40,817 bases of DNA from a virus: positions 1 to 40,817 of the IMG/VR virus record IMGVR_UViG_3300031957_000408. The stretch is one strand, 5' to 3'. Position 1 is the stretch's first letter. Each line of letters starts with the position of its first letter. A program made the translations under genes and the position numbers. The notes under the pieces were generated by a model. That model was not told the DNA's origin. It did no database searches and worked only from the letters and a program-made list of their open reading frames with translations. Below are positions 1 to 7,207 of the stretch, one piece after another.

Positions 1-2021
1 CCTGTTCCGATGTTGCCACCTCCAACTCCTGTTGGATCTGTTGGCGAAGCTCCTGTAGGTACTGGGCCAGTCTGTCCCATTTCACTTTGTCCTCCAGCAG
101 CGGCTGTATTGTTTTGATTTCCATTTGCCATCCCCATTATTTGTGCATAGATCGCAGCTTTTTCTGGATCATTGATTAATTGATCTGGATCAATATCTAA
201 AGATTTAGCTATTTCAGTTAAACATGTATGCCATCTAACAAACGGTGCAAGTGCAGGATTAGATGCAGTTTGCATGAATGTCATTAATCTTTGAGATCTA
301 ACTTCTTTCTGCATTAGAGAAGAAGTTCCTTGTGCTTTGATTTCTAGATCACCTTTGATATGTGGAGTATCTTCATTAAATTGCATGTTCCAATAAAATA
401 ATGATTCTCCTAGGGGCTTTAATAAATAGTCATCAATATTTTTGATAACTGTTTTAATACTTAATGCTGCTGCACCCATAAGCATTGACATGCCTGATGC
501 AGTTCTTGTTGTAGATTGTACACCTGTTGCTCCATGTGAGTATGATGGAATACCAGTTGCTTCATCTGCAATCTGTCTAAACTTGTCAAACATTTGTAAA
601 TTTTCATAAGCTGTATTAGGAAACTTAACTCCATGTATAGCTTGTCCTGTTTGACCACTTTGTCTTCTAAATATTTTACCAGGAAATACTTTCATATCCT
701 GACCTGGTACTAGCATTGTTTCATCAACATCAAATACTAAATTACCAGCTAGTGCTAAGTTATCAATAGCCATTCTTGCATGACCGTTCATAACTAATTG
801 TGAGTCTTCCATATTCTCAGGAATACCTACACCAAAAAATTGATAAGGGTTTAATTCATATGGACATACTAAATATGGTATTCTATTTGGTATAAATGGA
901 TTTTCTACCATTCTTAAAACTTTATTACCACATATCCATGCATTAATAGATATTACTTCAGCTGTGCTTTCGTACTCTAAACCACATTCATCTGCAGTTT
1001 TTTTATCTATTATACCCCAATATTCTAAAACTTCAAATCTATTTTTATAAATACTTTGTATATTTTCTCTATCATAAAGAGATGATTCAAAACCTCTTGT
1101 TTGATAATTAGGACCCATCTCTAAACACTCTTGCACTGCTTCAGCATTAAACATAGGTTTATCCATTAAATCTTGAAACTGTTGTTTATTGTAAGAATGT
1201 CTTTGAATAACATAATCACAATCATTCATATTAGTTGCGTTTGGATCTGGATAAAAATCCCAACACGATACTGCTTCTATTGATGGTACAGTTTTAACTT
1301 TTTTAACTCTAATATTTATTTCATTACCTTCATCATCTTCTGCACTATCAAATGAATTATATTCTTTTAAATCTGTAAAAGGTCCTTTTAATATTCCTGT
1401 ACCAAGTAATGCCATTTCAAAAAATACATGACGCATAATTGTGATAGCTCTACTTTCTTCTAATTGATCATGCAATAATTTTTGCATTGCTTCTGCAGCT
1501 TTTCTTGCTGGTTCTATTTGTGGTTCACCAGCTGGGGCAGGACCATCAGTAAATCCTAAATTAGAGTATTCCTGTGCAACATTTTTCATTAACTCATCAG
1601 CAGTTGCTCCTGGTGGCATCATTCTTCCATCACCATTAAAACCATATGGACTTATAGGTTCTTGTGGCTGAGGCTGTTGTTGCTGCTGTTTTAGATGTGC
1701 TCTTTCTGCAATATCTTCTGGTACAGAAGTTGGCATTACACCTAATGGAAATTTACCTTGTGAAAATAAAACTTCTATGATTTGTCCAAACGAAGCAAGG
1801 ACTTTAGTCTTTGTTACTTTAACAAAAACTCTAGACCTTTCGTTTTCACGAAAAGCCATTTCAGGTCCGTATATCCCTCTATAGTTTCTATAAGCCTTTA
1901 ACCATCTTTTTTCATCGTATACTTTTGATGTTTCAGCTTGTTGAAATCTACTTCTTATAAAACCGACAAGAGGATTACCCTCAGCTTCATAGCCGCCATT
2001 TTTAGTTTTATCTTCTTCCAT
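1..2021 (-). CDS. Portal protein, C-terminus cut by window edge
   Basis: Open frame of about 673 codons running off the left edge, so the C-terminus is missing. The start is the ATG at 2021 (MEEDKTKNGGYEAEGN). The N-terminal part reads RWLKAYRNYRGIYGPEM, followed by a Gln/Pro-rich linker, then YVIQRHSYNKQQF and a C-terminal helical part (DEATGIPSYSHG, then TTRTASGMSMLMGAAALSIK). This arrangement is typical of podovirus-type portals, the dodecameric ring at the capsid vertex through which DNA is packaged. It lies in the expected order TerS, TerL, small genes, portal. The family call rests on reading these motifs plus synteny; no profile search was possible. Confidence 0.82.
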   Translation of the reverse strand, partial: MEEDKTKNGGYEAEGNPLVGFIRSRFQQAETSKVYDEKRWLKAYRNYRGIYGPEMAFRENERSRVFVKVTKTKVLASFGQIIEVLFSQGKFPLGVMPTSVPEDIAERAHLKQQQQQPQPQEPISPYGFNGDGRMMPPGATADELMKNVAQEYSNLGFTDGPAPAGEPQIEPARKAAEAMQKLLHDQLEESRAITIMRHVFFEMALLGTGILKGPFTDLKEYNSFDSAEDDEGNEINIRVKKVKTVPSIEAVSCWDFYPDPNATNMNDCDYVIQRHSYNKQQFQDLMDKPMFNAEAVQECLEMGPNYQTRGFESSLYDRENIQSIYKNRFEVLEYWGIIDKKTADECGLEYESTAEVISINAWICGNKVLRMVENPFIPNRIPYLVCPYELNPYQFFGVGIPENMEDSQLVMNGHARMAIDNLALAGNLVFDVDETMLVPGQDMKVFPGKIFRRQSGQTGQAIHGVKFPNTAYENLQMFDKFRQIADEATGIPSYSHGATGVQSTTRTASGMSMLMGAAALSIKTVIKNIDDYLLKPLGESLFYWNMQFNEDTPHIKGDLEIKAQGTSSLMQKEVRSQRLMTFMQTASNPALAPFVRWHTCLTEIAKSLDIDPDQLINDPEKAAIYAQIMGMANGNQNNTAAAGGQSEMGQTGPVPTGASPTDPTGVGGGNIGT

Positions 2022-2026
2022 TTAGC

Positions 2027-2236
2027 TTAGTAATCTCTTTCTTCAGCCATTCTAAAGATTGCTGGGTCTACTTTTGATTTTGATTTACCTTTAGCATCAT
2101 TACCATCACCGCTTGTAGCTCCTTGATTCACTTTTGAATTAGGATCTATTTGCATAGGATCATTTGGTCTTTTAGGTGCATCAGGTGCAAGTTCCCCCTG
2201 TTTATATCTTTGCATCATGTTACTTGTCTCCTCCAT
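2027..2236 (-). CDS. Small hydrophilic protein upstream of portal, paralogue A
   Basis: 69 residues, strongly charged, with no hydrophobic segment and a disordered Lys/Ser/Gly-rich middle. It has KQGEL near the N-terminus and ends in IFRMAEERDY. The gene two places upstream (2414-2635) has KQGQL and ends LFKMADEKDY, so the two look like diverged copies or share a binding tail. It ends 5 bases before the portal start and its start overlaps the 63-residue gene upstream, so it is translated in the packaging operon. Function unknown; a head-assembly role is inference from position. Confidence 0.7.
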   Translation of the reverse strand: MEETSNMMQRYKQGELAPDAPKRPNDPMQIDPNSKVNQGATSGDGNDAKGKSKSKVDPAIFRMAEERDY

Positions 2237-2411
2237 TTAATAAGTCTTTCTCTCCGTAATCTTTACCTTTTTTAAAAGTACTTTTTACTGAAGATATAAC
2301 TTTTTTAGCTTTTGTTTTATATTTTTCCATAACCATGTTATGGGCTTCTTTTAAACCAGCAGTAACTTTAGGAATAAAGCCACTCGGTTTTCCTAACTTA
2401 TTATCATCCAT
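2220..2411 (-). CDS. Small basic hypothetical protein
   Basis: 63 residues, Lys-rich (KTKAKKVISSVKSTFKK in the middle), with no membrane segment and no recognised domain. Its 3' end overlaps the start of the 69-residue gene by 17 bases and it begins just after the stop of the 73-residue gene, so it sits inside a tightly packed operon between TerL and portal. Being basic and amphipathic it could bind DNA or the portal, but nothing in the sequence settles this. Confidence 0.6.
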   Translation of the reverse strand: MDDNKLGKPSGFIPKVTAGLKEAHNMVMEKYKTKAKKVISSVKSTFKKGKDYGEKDLLNGGDK

Positions 2412-2413
2412 AA

Positions 2414-2635
2414 TTAGTAATCCTTTTCATCAGCCATTTTAAATAATGACTCTTGAACATGCTCTGCTCCAGGTTTACTTGGAACATCTGGATCATATTC
2501 AAACTCTTGATACTTTTTAGGTGCATGTTGAGAAAAGTCAATATTAGTATGCTCCCTGTTTGGCTGTTTGCCATCAGGACCATCACTTAATTGACCTTGC
2601 TTAACTTTTGCTTTTGGATCAAATTTAGTTTCCAT
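2414..2635 (-). CDS. Small hydrophilic protein, paralogue B
   Basis: 73 residues, charged and Pro/Gln-rich, without hydrophobic segments. It has the KQGQL motif near residue 12 and the C-terminal LFKMADEKDY, matching KQGEL and IFRMAEERDY of the 69-residue protein at 2027-2236. The conserved extreme C-terminus, with a variable disordered body, suggests a docking tail. It lies between a 97-residue gene and the 63-residue gene in the minus-strand packaging operon. Function unknown. Confidence 0.68.
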   Translation of the reverse strand: METKFDPKAKVKQGQLSDGPDGKQPNREHTNIDFSQHAPKKYQEFEYDPDVPSKPGAEHVQESLFKMADEKDY

Positions 2636-2643
2636 GTTGTCTC

Positions 2644-2937
2644 CTATAATTTAAGTTTTTTTATTGCTAAAACATTCTTGGTAGGTATGGTTGTATAACC
2701 ACCGCCTTGTTTTATATCTCCATTATCTTCAAAACTAAAATCTGCCATTACAACTGTTGTTGTTGAATTTTCATTTATCAGCCATCCAACACTACAGCAT
2801 ATTGCTGTTTTAGATTTTTTGATATCAATTAGATCAGTCCAATTAGTTTCACCAATAATGTCTTCCCAATAAATCCTTACTAAGGGATAGGGGAAATCTT
2901 TTTTATTTATTTCTGGTATTTTTCTTTTTTTTGACAC
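2644..2937 (-). CDS. Hypothetical protein of marine-phage type, GTG start
   Basis: 97 residues starting at a GTG (MSKKRKIPEINKKDFPYP). It contains VRIYWEDIIGETNWTDL, a Cys pair (AICCSVGWLI) and an alternating beta-rich C-terminal half ending in IKKLKL, which looks like a small beta-barrel. No ATG lies near the N-terminus, which is why GTG is chosen. The first 35 bases overlap the end of the 48-residue gene upstream. Similar small proteins are familiar from marine phage contigs, but no function is known to me. Confidence 0.65.
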   Translation of the reverse strand: MSKKRKIPEINKKDFPYPLVRIYWEDIIGETNWTDLIDIKKSKTAICCSVGWLINENSTTTVVMADFSFEDNGDIKQGGGYTTIPTKNVLAIKKLKL

Positions 2938-3049
2938 CTTTTAATTTTCCAGAATTTTCCATAGCATAGAAAACAGACTGGCCTTTTTTCTTGCCATACT
3001 GTTTTACCATTGCCTTTTTAATTTTTTTACCTTTTTTATTTAGTGGCAT
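2903..3049 (-). CDS. 48-residue Lys-rich phage protein
   Basis: Short frame of 48 residues beginning MPLNKKGKKIKKAM with core QYGKKKGQSVFYAMENSGK. This GKKKGxSVFYA type of mini-protein recurs in marine podovirus contigs next to the terminase or portal. Its ATG shares one base with the TerL stop codon (TAATG), a typical re-initiation coupling, which supports it as real despite its size. It is highly basic with no membrane segment. Function unknown; a DNA- or capsid-binding role is only a guess. Confidence 0.75.
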   Translation of the reverse strand: MPLNKKGKKIKKAMVKQYGKKKGQSVFYAMENSGKLKGVKKKKNTRNK

Positions 3050-4683
3050 TAGTATCCAAATTTATTATCTACCATATGATAGCTATCTTGAACTGATGAT
3101 AATCTAAACCTTGCTGCATATTTAGGATGTGTAGGTCTACTCATACATCCATATCTTAATGCATCGTATGCATGATCTTCTGCATTTGTATCAACATCTT
3201 CAGGATTCTTATCATCCGTGGGTAATGTTCCTAAAGTTCTAATTAAATTTCTACAATTTTTAAAAATTCTTATACCTGGTACTTTATCTTCACCTACTCG
3301 TAATCTCTTGTGAACTTCTAACTTACCATTAATTCTACTCTTTGGAGATCTATCTGATGGTCTCCATCTACAACCTTGTTGTATCATTGTCTCTGCAATA
3401 CTAGGACCAACATCACCTCTCTTAGCCCATGTACTAACATCTAATACACCGTAGTGTATATATTCACCTTTTTCTAAATTAAGGACTTGTCGTGCGAAAT
3501 AATCTGCTGTAACCTTTTTGGTATACAATTCTCTATAGATCCAGATATTGTTATCATAATCAATAGCAAACCAAAGGACACAAGCAGGAGAACTGTAACC
3601 CCAATCAGCAGCACGAAATTTATACCAACTACGAGGTATCTCAAAAGGTTCGACCACGTGAGTTGTTTTACTAAATTCTGGAAAAGCTGAATCTTCATAT
3701 GCATCCCAATCTCCATCTAAAAATTGTTTTCGCTGTACTTCAGGTAATGATGCAAGCATGATGTAATAATCATCAGTTTGCATTAGATAGGGATTGTCTT
3801 GTAACTTTGCAGGAATAAACCTACGGGTAATATATTTTTTACCGTTAGGTGTATCTATCCCTACATCAAAAGCCGTATTGGGTTCTGCTGGTTCTACGAA
3901 CATTTCTCTTACCCATTGTGAACCAACGTTACCTGGATTACCCGTTGCTCTTAAGTATACTGGTATTTCAGGATCTACACTTCTAAGTGATGATCTTAAA
4001 AAGTTATATATATCTGGCGAAGGATATTGTGGAAGTTCGTCTATTCCTATCCATGTGTATGATTGACCTTGGTATCTTAAAACATCCGTCATGTTTTCTG
4101 CGTAACCAAACTCTATCTTTGCCCCTGATGGGAATCGCCACTCTTTTTCTTGCTCTCTCCATTTTGCTCCTGGAAATGCTTTCGAGTATAATAGCTGAGA
4201 CTTTTGAATTAAGTCTCTTAACTCTGGCATTGTCCTTCTAATTAGGAGTGCTCGGTGTTGAGCTTTGGAACAGTATCGAAGCGGATCTACTAGCATCGCA
4301 TATGATTTACCACCGCCTCTTGCTCCACCATAAAAAACTTCTCTTTCAGAAGCTGCAAGGAATTGTGTCTGTGGACCTTCATTAGGTTTAAAGATCACCT
4401 CTTGCTGATTTATGTGCTCTTTTACGTTTTTAGGAGCACTCTCGATTATGTCTTCCGTAAGTAGTTGAGTCTCTTTTCCTTTTAAAGACTTATCTATAGT
4501 TAACAGTTTATTTTTAATATTTTCTGCTGACTGTTTGGCAGATCTTAGAGATTGTTCTGCCTTTGCAACTTTCTTACGACTGCGAGCTAGAATCTGTTGT
4601 GTTGACTTCTTGGCTTTCTTTTGAATTATCTTCTTGGGTTTCGGAGGTTGTATTTCTTGCAAGTCTTTTTTTAAGTCCGACAT
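3049..4683 (-). CDS. terL: Terminase large subunit (TerL)
   Basis: 544 residues; the ATP-driven packaging motor and endonuclease. Walker A is GGARGGGKS near residues 119-127 and Walker B IGIDE near 212-216; RATGNPG near 245-251 fits the coupling motif. The RNase H-like nuclease domain shows acidic residues in RAADWG (Asp360), GVLDVS (Asp415) and EDHAYDALRY (near 503-507). An unusual Lys/Gln-rich, probably coiled-coil extension of about 95 residues precedes the ATPase. Its first 110 bases overlap the HTH gene upstream; the AGGA ribosome site lies about 13 bases before the ATG. It acts with TerS and the portal at the capsid vertex. Confidence 0.96.
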   Translation of the reverse strand: MSDLKKDLQEIQPPKPKKIIQKKAKKSTQQILARSRKKVAKAEQSLRSAKQSAENIKNKLLTIDKSLKGKETQLLTEDIIESAPKNVKEHINQQEVIFKPNEGPQTQFLAASEREVFYGGARGGGKSYAMLVDPLRYCSKAQHRALLIRRTMPELRDLIQKSQLLYSKAFPGAKWREQEKEWRFPSGAKIEFGYAENMTDVLRYQGQSYTWIGIDELPQYPSPDIYNFLRSSLRSVDPEIPVYLRATGNPGNVGSQWVREMFVEPAEPNTAFDVGIDTPNGKKYITRRFIPAKLQDNPYLMQTDDYYIMLASLPEVQRKQFLDGDWDAYEDSAFPEFSKTTHVVEPFEIPRSWYKFRAADWGYSSPACVLWFAIDYDNNIWIYRELYTKKVTADYFARQVLNLEKGEYIHYGVLDVSTWAKRGDVGPSIAETMIQQGCRWRPSDRSPKSRINGKLEVHKRLRVGEDKVPGIRIFKNCRNLIRTLGTLPTDDKNPEDVDTNAEDHAYDALRYGCMSRPTHPKYAARFRLSSVQDSYHMVDNKFGY

Positions 4684-4876
4684 GTGATATGTATCTTCCT
4701 GTTTTTCTATGTAGCCAAGATGCTGTCTCTCTTAGTGAGCAAGTCTTTGAATATTCTCTTGCTTGACCCAGAGCATCTAATTCTTCTTTGATGGGTTCTA
4801 AATAATTTGGATCACTAGATTGTTTAAAACCAAATGGTATTGTTCTAGCTCTCTTTTTTATTTTTATCGGTTCCAT
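4574..4876 (-). CDS. Small helix-turn-helix protein next to terminase
   Basis: 100 residues. The middle (SLRETASWLHRKTG then YISHVGLKKRL) reads as a helix-turn-helix in which the second helix would enter DNA. The N-terminus is basic and the C-terminus is a Ser/Thr/Glu-rich tail. It lies between TerS and TerL, overlapping TerS by 32 bases and TerL by 110 bases, an unusually long overlap in a different frame. It may be an accessory packaging-site recognition protein or a second small-terminase-like component; this is inference from position and the HTH. Confidence 0.72.
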   Translation of the reverse strand: MEPIKIKKRARTIPFGFKQSSDPNYLEPIKEELDALGQAREYSKTCSLRETASWLHRKTGRYISHVGLKKRLARNTTSETQEDNSKESQEVNTTDSSSQS

Positions 4877-5267
4877 CTTTTGCTGGTAATATAAATATAC
4901 CGTGTAGAGCTTTCATGTTAATATCTAATTGATCCTTTTTAACAATACCTACTCTGTCTAGTATTGAGTTAGCGGCTGCTAGACGAATACTTGCCTGTGG
5001 AGTAGTGCCGTCTTCATCTAGTAAGGCGATTAACCTATTAGCCGCTTGTGCAGAGTGTGTAGATAAATGAGTCTCCGCTAATTCTGTAATCTCTTTTTTC
5101 AAATTCCTAATTACTTTAGGATAAGAATGGGAGGAATATCCTGCCAATCTTGCTGCTTCTCTTGGATTTCCCTTCGCTTCTGCGAACAATACGTCTAGAA
5201 ACTTTTCCTGCATATCTGTTAAGTTTCTCTTTTGAGTTTTTGTTATAGAAGAATCCATGTTTTGCAT
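4845..5267 (-). CDS. terS: Terminase small subunit (TerS)
   Basis: 140 residues. Residues 15-52 (LTDMQEKFLDVLFAEAKG, then NPREAARLAGYSS) form the classical small-terminase helix-turn-helix that recognises the packaging start. Residues 60-115 are a helical oligomerisation region. It is the first confidently identified gene downstream of the promoter at 5414-5442. The start at 5267 (MQNMDSS) has only a weak ribosome site; ATG at 5258 is an alternative. An out-of-frame reading frame begins upstream at 5331 and overlaps the 5' part. Confidence 0.88.
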   Translation of the reverse strand: MQNMDSSITKTQKRNLTDMQEKFLDVLFAEAKGNPREAARLAGYSSHSYPKVIRNLKKEITELAETHLSTHSAQAANRLIALLDEDGTTPQASIRLAAANSILDRVGIVKKDQLDINMKALHGIFILPAKDGTDKNKKES

Positions 5268-5331
5268 TTATTAATTCCATTATCTCGCCAAATGGGAGAT
5301 CTTTTACTAGTTTTTTGTTAAGTTCTGTCAT
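5116..5331 (-). CDS. Doubtful overlapping leader ORF
   Basis: A 71-codon frame whose first 21 or so codons (MTELNKKLVKDLPFGEIMEL) lie in the leader of the TerS transcript and look coding-like, while the remainder overlaps TerS in another frame and becomes Arg/Lys/Ser-rich. Either it is a short leader peptide, an overprinted gene, or the original N-terminus of TerS separated by a frameshift. No ribosome site is evident. Listed because nothing else explains 5268-5331. Confidence 0.25.
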   Translation of the reverse strand: MTELNKKLVKDLPFGEIMELINAKHGFFYNKNSKEKLNRYAGKVSRRIVRRSEGKSKRSSKIGRIFLPFLS

Positions 5332-5413
5332 TTTATATGTTTTATTTGTGATGACCCTGTTTGTGTGTTAACTGTGTGTGTCTGTGTGTCCCTTAAATAA
5401 AACATATAAATAC

Positions 5414-5442
5414 ATTATAGTACTTATATGCAATTTTGTCAA
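5414..5442 (-). promoter_or_regulatory. Consensus sigma70 promoter for the packaging operon
   Basis: On the minus strand TTGACA (5442-5437) and TATAAT (5419-5414) are separated by exactly 17 bases, a perfect consensus. The predicted transcript would start near 5407, giving a CA-rich leader of about 75 bases before the first ATG at 5331 and about 140 before TerS. Confidence 0.88.
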
Positions 5443-5482
5443 GTATTATTTTTAAAAAATTACATCTGCGACATTATTGTAG

Positions 5483-5511
5483 TAGACAAAATTGAAATAG
5501 GGGTGTATAAT
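5483..5511 (+). promoter_or_regulatory. Divergent sigma70 promoter into a gene-free region
   Basis: TAGACA (5483-5488), 17 bases, TATAAT (5506-5511) on the plus strand. It points away from the packaging promoter; the two -35 boxes are 40 bp apart. Downstream there is no plus-strand ORF longer than about 20 codons until past 5944, where the minus-strand gene begins, so its product would be non-coding or antisense. Confidence 0.7.
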
Positions 5512-5517
5512 GTTCAT

Positions 5518-5922
5518 AGGAACCCCAGGGGGGCCTTTACACCTATCCTATTCTTATTTTTAGAAGTACCCCCTAGGGTATTCCCAGGGATATTGTCGGA
5601 ATATTAGGCCCTGAAATATGGCCCAGAGTTGGTTAACAAGGACTTTGGAGATTTTCTGGTAATGGTATATATATGGTATATACATACCCCCCTGTCCCCT
5701 GCGTATACCCCCTGCAAAATTTAGTTTTATTTTACAGAATAGCAAAGGCAACCCAAAAATATTGTCAGGGGTTACCCTAAAATTAATTTAAGTTTTTTTT
5801 GGTTACCACTTGAGGAGAGATTGGGGGGTGTAAATTTTTGTAACTAATAACCCCCCTGTGAACCACTAAATTTATTTTTTATGACACGCAAAAAAAACCC
5901 CCCGTATTTCTACAGGGGGTTT
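5518..5922 (+). ncRNA. Possible structured non-coding RNA of about 400 nt
   Basis: Candidate only. It begins at the predicted start of the promoter at 5483-5511 and ends at the hairpin shared with the minus-strand terminator. The tract is gene-free and, unlike the rest of this AT-rich genome, full of G and C runs that can pair. CAGGGATATT at 5585-5594 pairs with AATAT at 5600-5604 and CCCTG at 5609-5613. GGTATATATA at 5664-5673 pairs with 5679-5688 with one mismatch. GGGGGGT at 5823-5829 pairs with ACCCCCC at 5850-5856. ATATTGTC occurs twice (5590-5597, 5759-5766). The same features could belong to an origin or packaging site instead. Confidence 0.35.
5890..5922 (-). terminator. Intrinsic terminator after the 5944-6723 gene
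   Basis: Read on the minus strand, AAACCCCC and GGGGGTTT form an 8-bp stem (5922-5915 with 5902-5895) followed directly by a run of eight T. It is 22 bases past the stop of the unknown gene, and insulates it from the region ahead. On the plus strand the same hairpin is followed only by a weak T-run. Confidence 0.88.
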
Positions 5923-5943
5923 ATTAAAATCTAGCTTAGAGGG

Positions 5944-6723
5944 TTAAGCTGATTTTTCTGTTATCTCATCAGCTAAATTAATTTCATACTTACTGAAAGT
6001 ATCTCTAATCAAATTGAAATCAATCAAGCTAAATGATCCAATAACGCCAGCGTCCTCATCTGATATTTTTTCTAATATCTTTTCAGGTTTTTTGCTCTCA
6101 CAAATATTTTGCAAATTTTCTAAAATGCTTAAAGCCTCTTTTAAACTTTTAGAAATATTTACAGTATTTTTGGCATTTGGTCTTTTAGTTGTCGGATATT
6201 CTGCTGACCATATTTTATTAATGGTACTAGGCACAATCTCAACTAATTCTTCAGAAGTGTTTTTTACTTTTTTCTTACCACCCTTTTGACCTTTTTTAGA
6301 TTGTTCAATGAATGGTGTAGCCACTTTATCCATTACTAAAATTTCATTGTCTTTAGTAATATCAAATTGTTGTGGCTTTGAGTACATCATTATTGCTAAT
6401 CTAACTGCCATTGTGATTGAAACCTCAAAATTTTGGTTAAGGTCTTTTTTTCTGTCATAACTTGCTAAATTATAACAATGACCTCTCAAAAATTTCATTG
6501 TGTTCCAATCAGCTATCTCAACTTTTCCTGAGTTAATTTCTGTCATTAAAGTTTTAATAGCTTTAGCCATTTGAGGTACTACGACTGAGGTTAAGTTGTT
6601 AGTAATATTTTTTGCTTTAAATAATACTTTTCTTAATTCCTCATTTGATTTTAATGACTCCATAAAATTTTGATCTTTTATTTCCTCATTAGCCTCAATT
6701 ACATTTTTTACTTTTTTGCTCAT
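5944..6723 (-). CDS. Unknown soluble protein in its own transcription unit
   Basis: 259 residues from the ATG at 6723 (MSKKVKNVIEANEEIKD), chosen because AGGAA lies upstream of it; the frame stays open to an ATG at 6825 that lacks a ribosome site. It is Lys/Glu-rich and mainly helical, with a Lys/Gly-rich loop (KKGQKGGKKK) in the middle, and has no membrane segment or recognised catalytic motif. It is the only minus-strand gene between the packaging block and the plus-strand early genes and has its own terminator. A regulatory or nucleic-acid-binding role is plausible from the basic loop and location, but I do not recognise the family. Confidence 0.75.
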   Translation of the reverse strand: MSKKVKNVIEANEEIKDQNFMESLKSNEELRKVLFKAKNITNNLTSVVVPQMAKAIKTLMTEINSGKVEIADWNTMKFLRGHCYNLASYDRKKDLNQNFEVSITMAVRLAIMMYSKPQQFDITKDNEILVMDKVATPFIEQSKKGQKGGKKKVKNTSEELVEIVPSTINKIWSAEYPTTKRPNAKNTVNISKSLKEALSILENLQNICESKKPEKILEKISDEDAGVIGSFSLIDFNLIRDTFSKYEINLADEITEKSA

Positions 6724-6914
6724 TTTGTTTTTTCCTGTTCTATGATTAACCTTTAATGAATTGCCATTAAATTTAAAATTAATCATTACTATTCTTAAAC
6801 CATATAATTTTTTATTGCAACTCATTTGTTAAATTATTTTTTAGTTAAATGATTTAACTTGTATACTTCTGTCGCACCCCCCTTTTTTCAATCATTAGTT
6901 GAATAGAGCTTTGT

Positions 6915-6963
6915 TATTCCATTTTTGCATAGCTCATTAGTTGTATTCCATTTTTGCATAGCT
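6915..6963. repeat. Two direct copies of a 20-bp sequence
   Basis: TATTCCATTTTTGCATAGCT occurs identically at 6915-6934 and 6944-6963, a 29-bp period (close to three helical turns). The spacer contains CATTAGTTG, which also occurs just before the first copy. The second copy ends 20 bp before the -35 box at 6984, so the pair is well placed to bind an activator or repressor acting on the early promoter and perhaps on the divergent gene. Confidence 0.8.
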
Positions 6964-6983
6964 TGACCCTCTTAGTTATGCGT

Positions 6984-7012
6984 TTGACACATACCTCTTT
7001 TAGTTGTATTAT
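6984..7012 (+). promoter_or_regulatory. Early sigma70 promoter
   Basis: TTGACA at 6984-6989, 17 bases, TATTAT at 7007-7012. It lies 34 bases before the first small plus-strand gene, and directly downstream of the duplicated 20-bp repeat. Confidence 0.8.
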
Positions 7013-7045
7013 TAATAATAAAAAATAAAAAAGGAATAAAAAAAT

Positions 7046-7207
7046 ATGAATACAATTTTATATATTGGTATGGCTTTAATATTAATTGGCTTTGTTGGTT
7101 TTATAATTTGTGAAATAAAAATATCACAATTAGATAGAGAATTATATAGACAAAAACAATTAGATAAAAGTTTTAAAAAAGCAAAGGCAAATGATGATTG
7201 TCAGTAA
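7046..7207 (+). CDS. 53-residue single-pass membrane protein
   Basis: Begins MNTILYIGMALILIGFVGF: a short N-terminus followed by one strongly hydrophobic segment (residues 3-22) and a charged tail (LDRELYRQKQLDKSFKKAK). AAGGAAT lies upstream of the ATG. It is the first gene of the early promoter at 6984-7012 and overlaps the next gene by 17 bases. An inner-membrane protein with a cytoplasmic tail is likely; superinfection or host-takeover roles are common for such genes but not shown here. Confidence 0.7.
   Translation: MNTILYIGMALILIGFVGFIICEIKISQLDRELYRQKQLDKSFKKAKANDDCQ

Larger units (their letters stand above)
5332..5943. other. 612-bp region without a convincing gene
   Basis: Contains the TerS leader, two divergent sigma70 promoters, the candidate RNA and a minus-strand terminator. 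Repeated G and C runs, two GTTACC copies (5772-5777, 5803-5808) and several inverted repeats stand out. Lying upstream of TerS it is a natural place for a packaging (cos or pac) site or replication origin. The 63-codon minus-strand frame inside it has no ribosome site or coding character. Confidence 0.6.
6724..7045. other. Regulatory gap between divergent genes
   Basis: 322 bases between the start of the minus-strand unknown gene and the first plus-strand early gene. It holds a 20-bp direct repeat, a consensus plus-strand promoter and several copies of TTAGTTG-like words. No ORF of note is seen. A minus-strand promoter for the 6723 gene must be here or beyond, but no good -35/-10 pair was found. 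Confidence 0.6.

Noticed and set aside
461-658. 65-codon ORF within the portal gene
   Set aside because: Lies wholly inside the portal frame on the same strand in another phase, with no ribosome site; a shadow.
5560-5751. 63-codon minus-strand ORF in the gene-free region
   Set aside because: No ribosome site, low-complexity G/C-run sequence, and it lies upstream of the TerS promoter in a tract better explained as RNA or DNA structure.
6724-6825. Earlier ATG for the 259-residue protein
   Set aside because: The ATG at 6825 has no ribosome site and adds 34 residues without clear character; AGGAA precedes the ATG at 6723.
6915-6963. Possible mini-CRISPR
   Set aside because: Only two repeat copies with a 9-base spacer and no cas genes apart from a common phage Cas4-like nuclease; better explained as operators.
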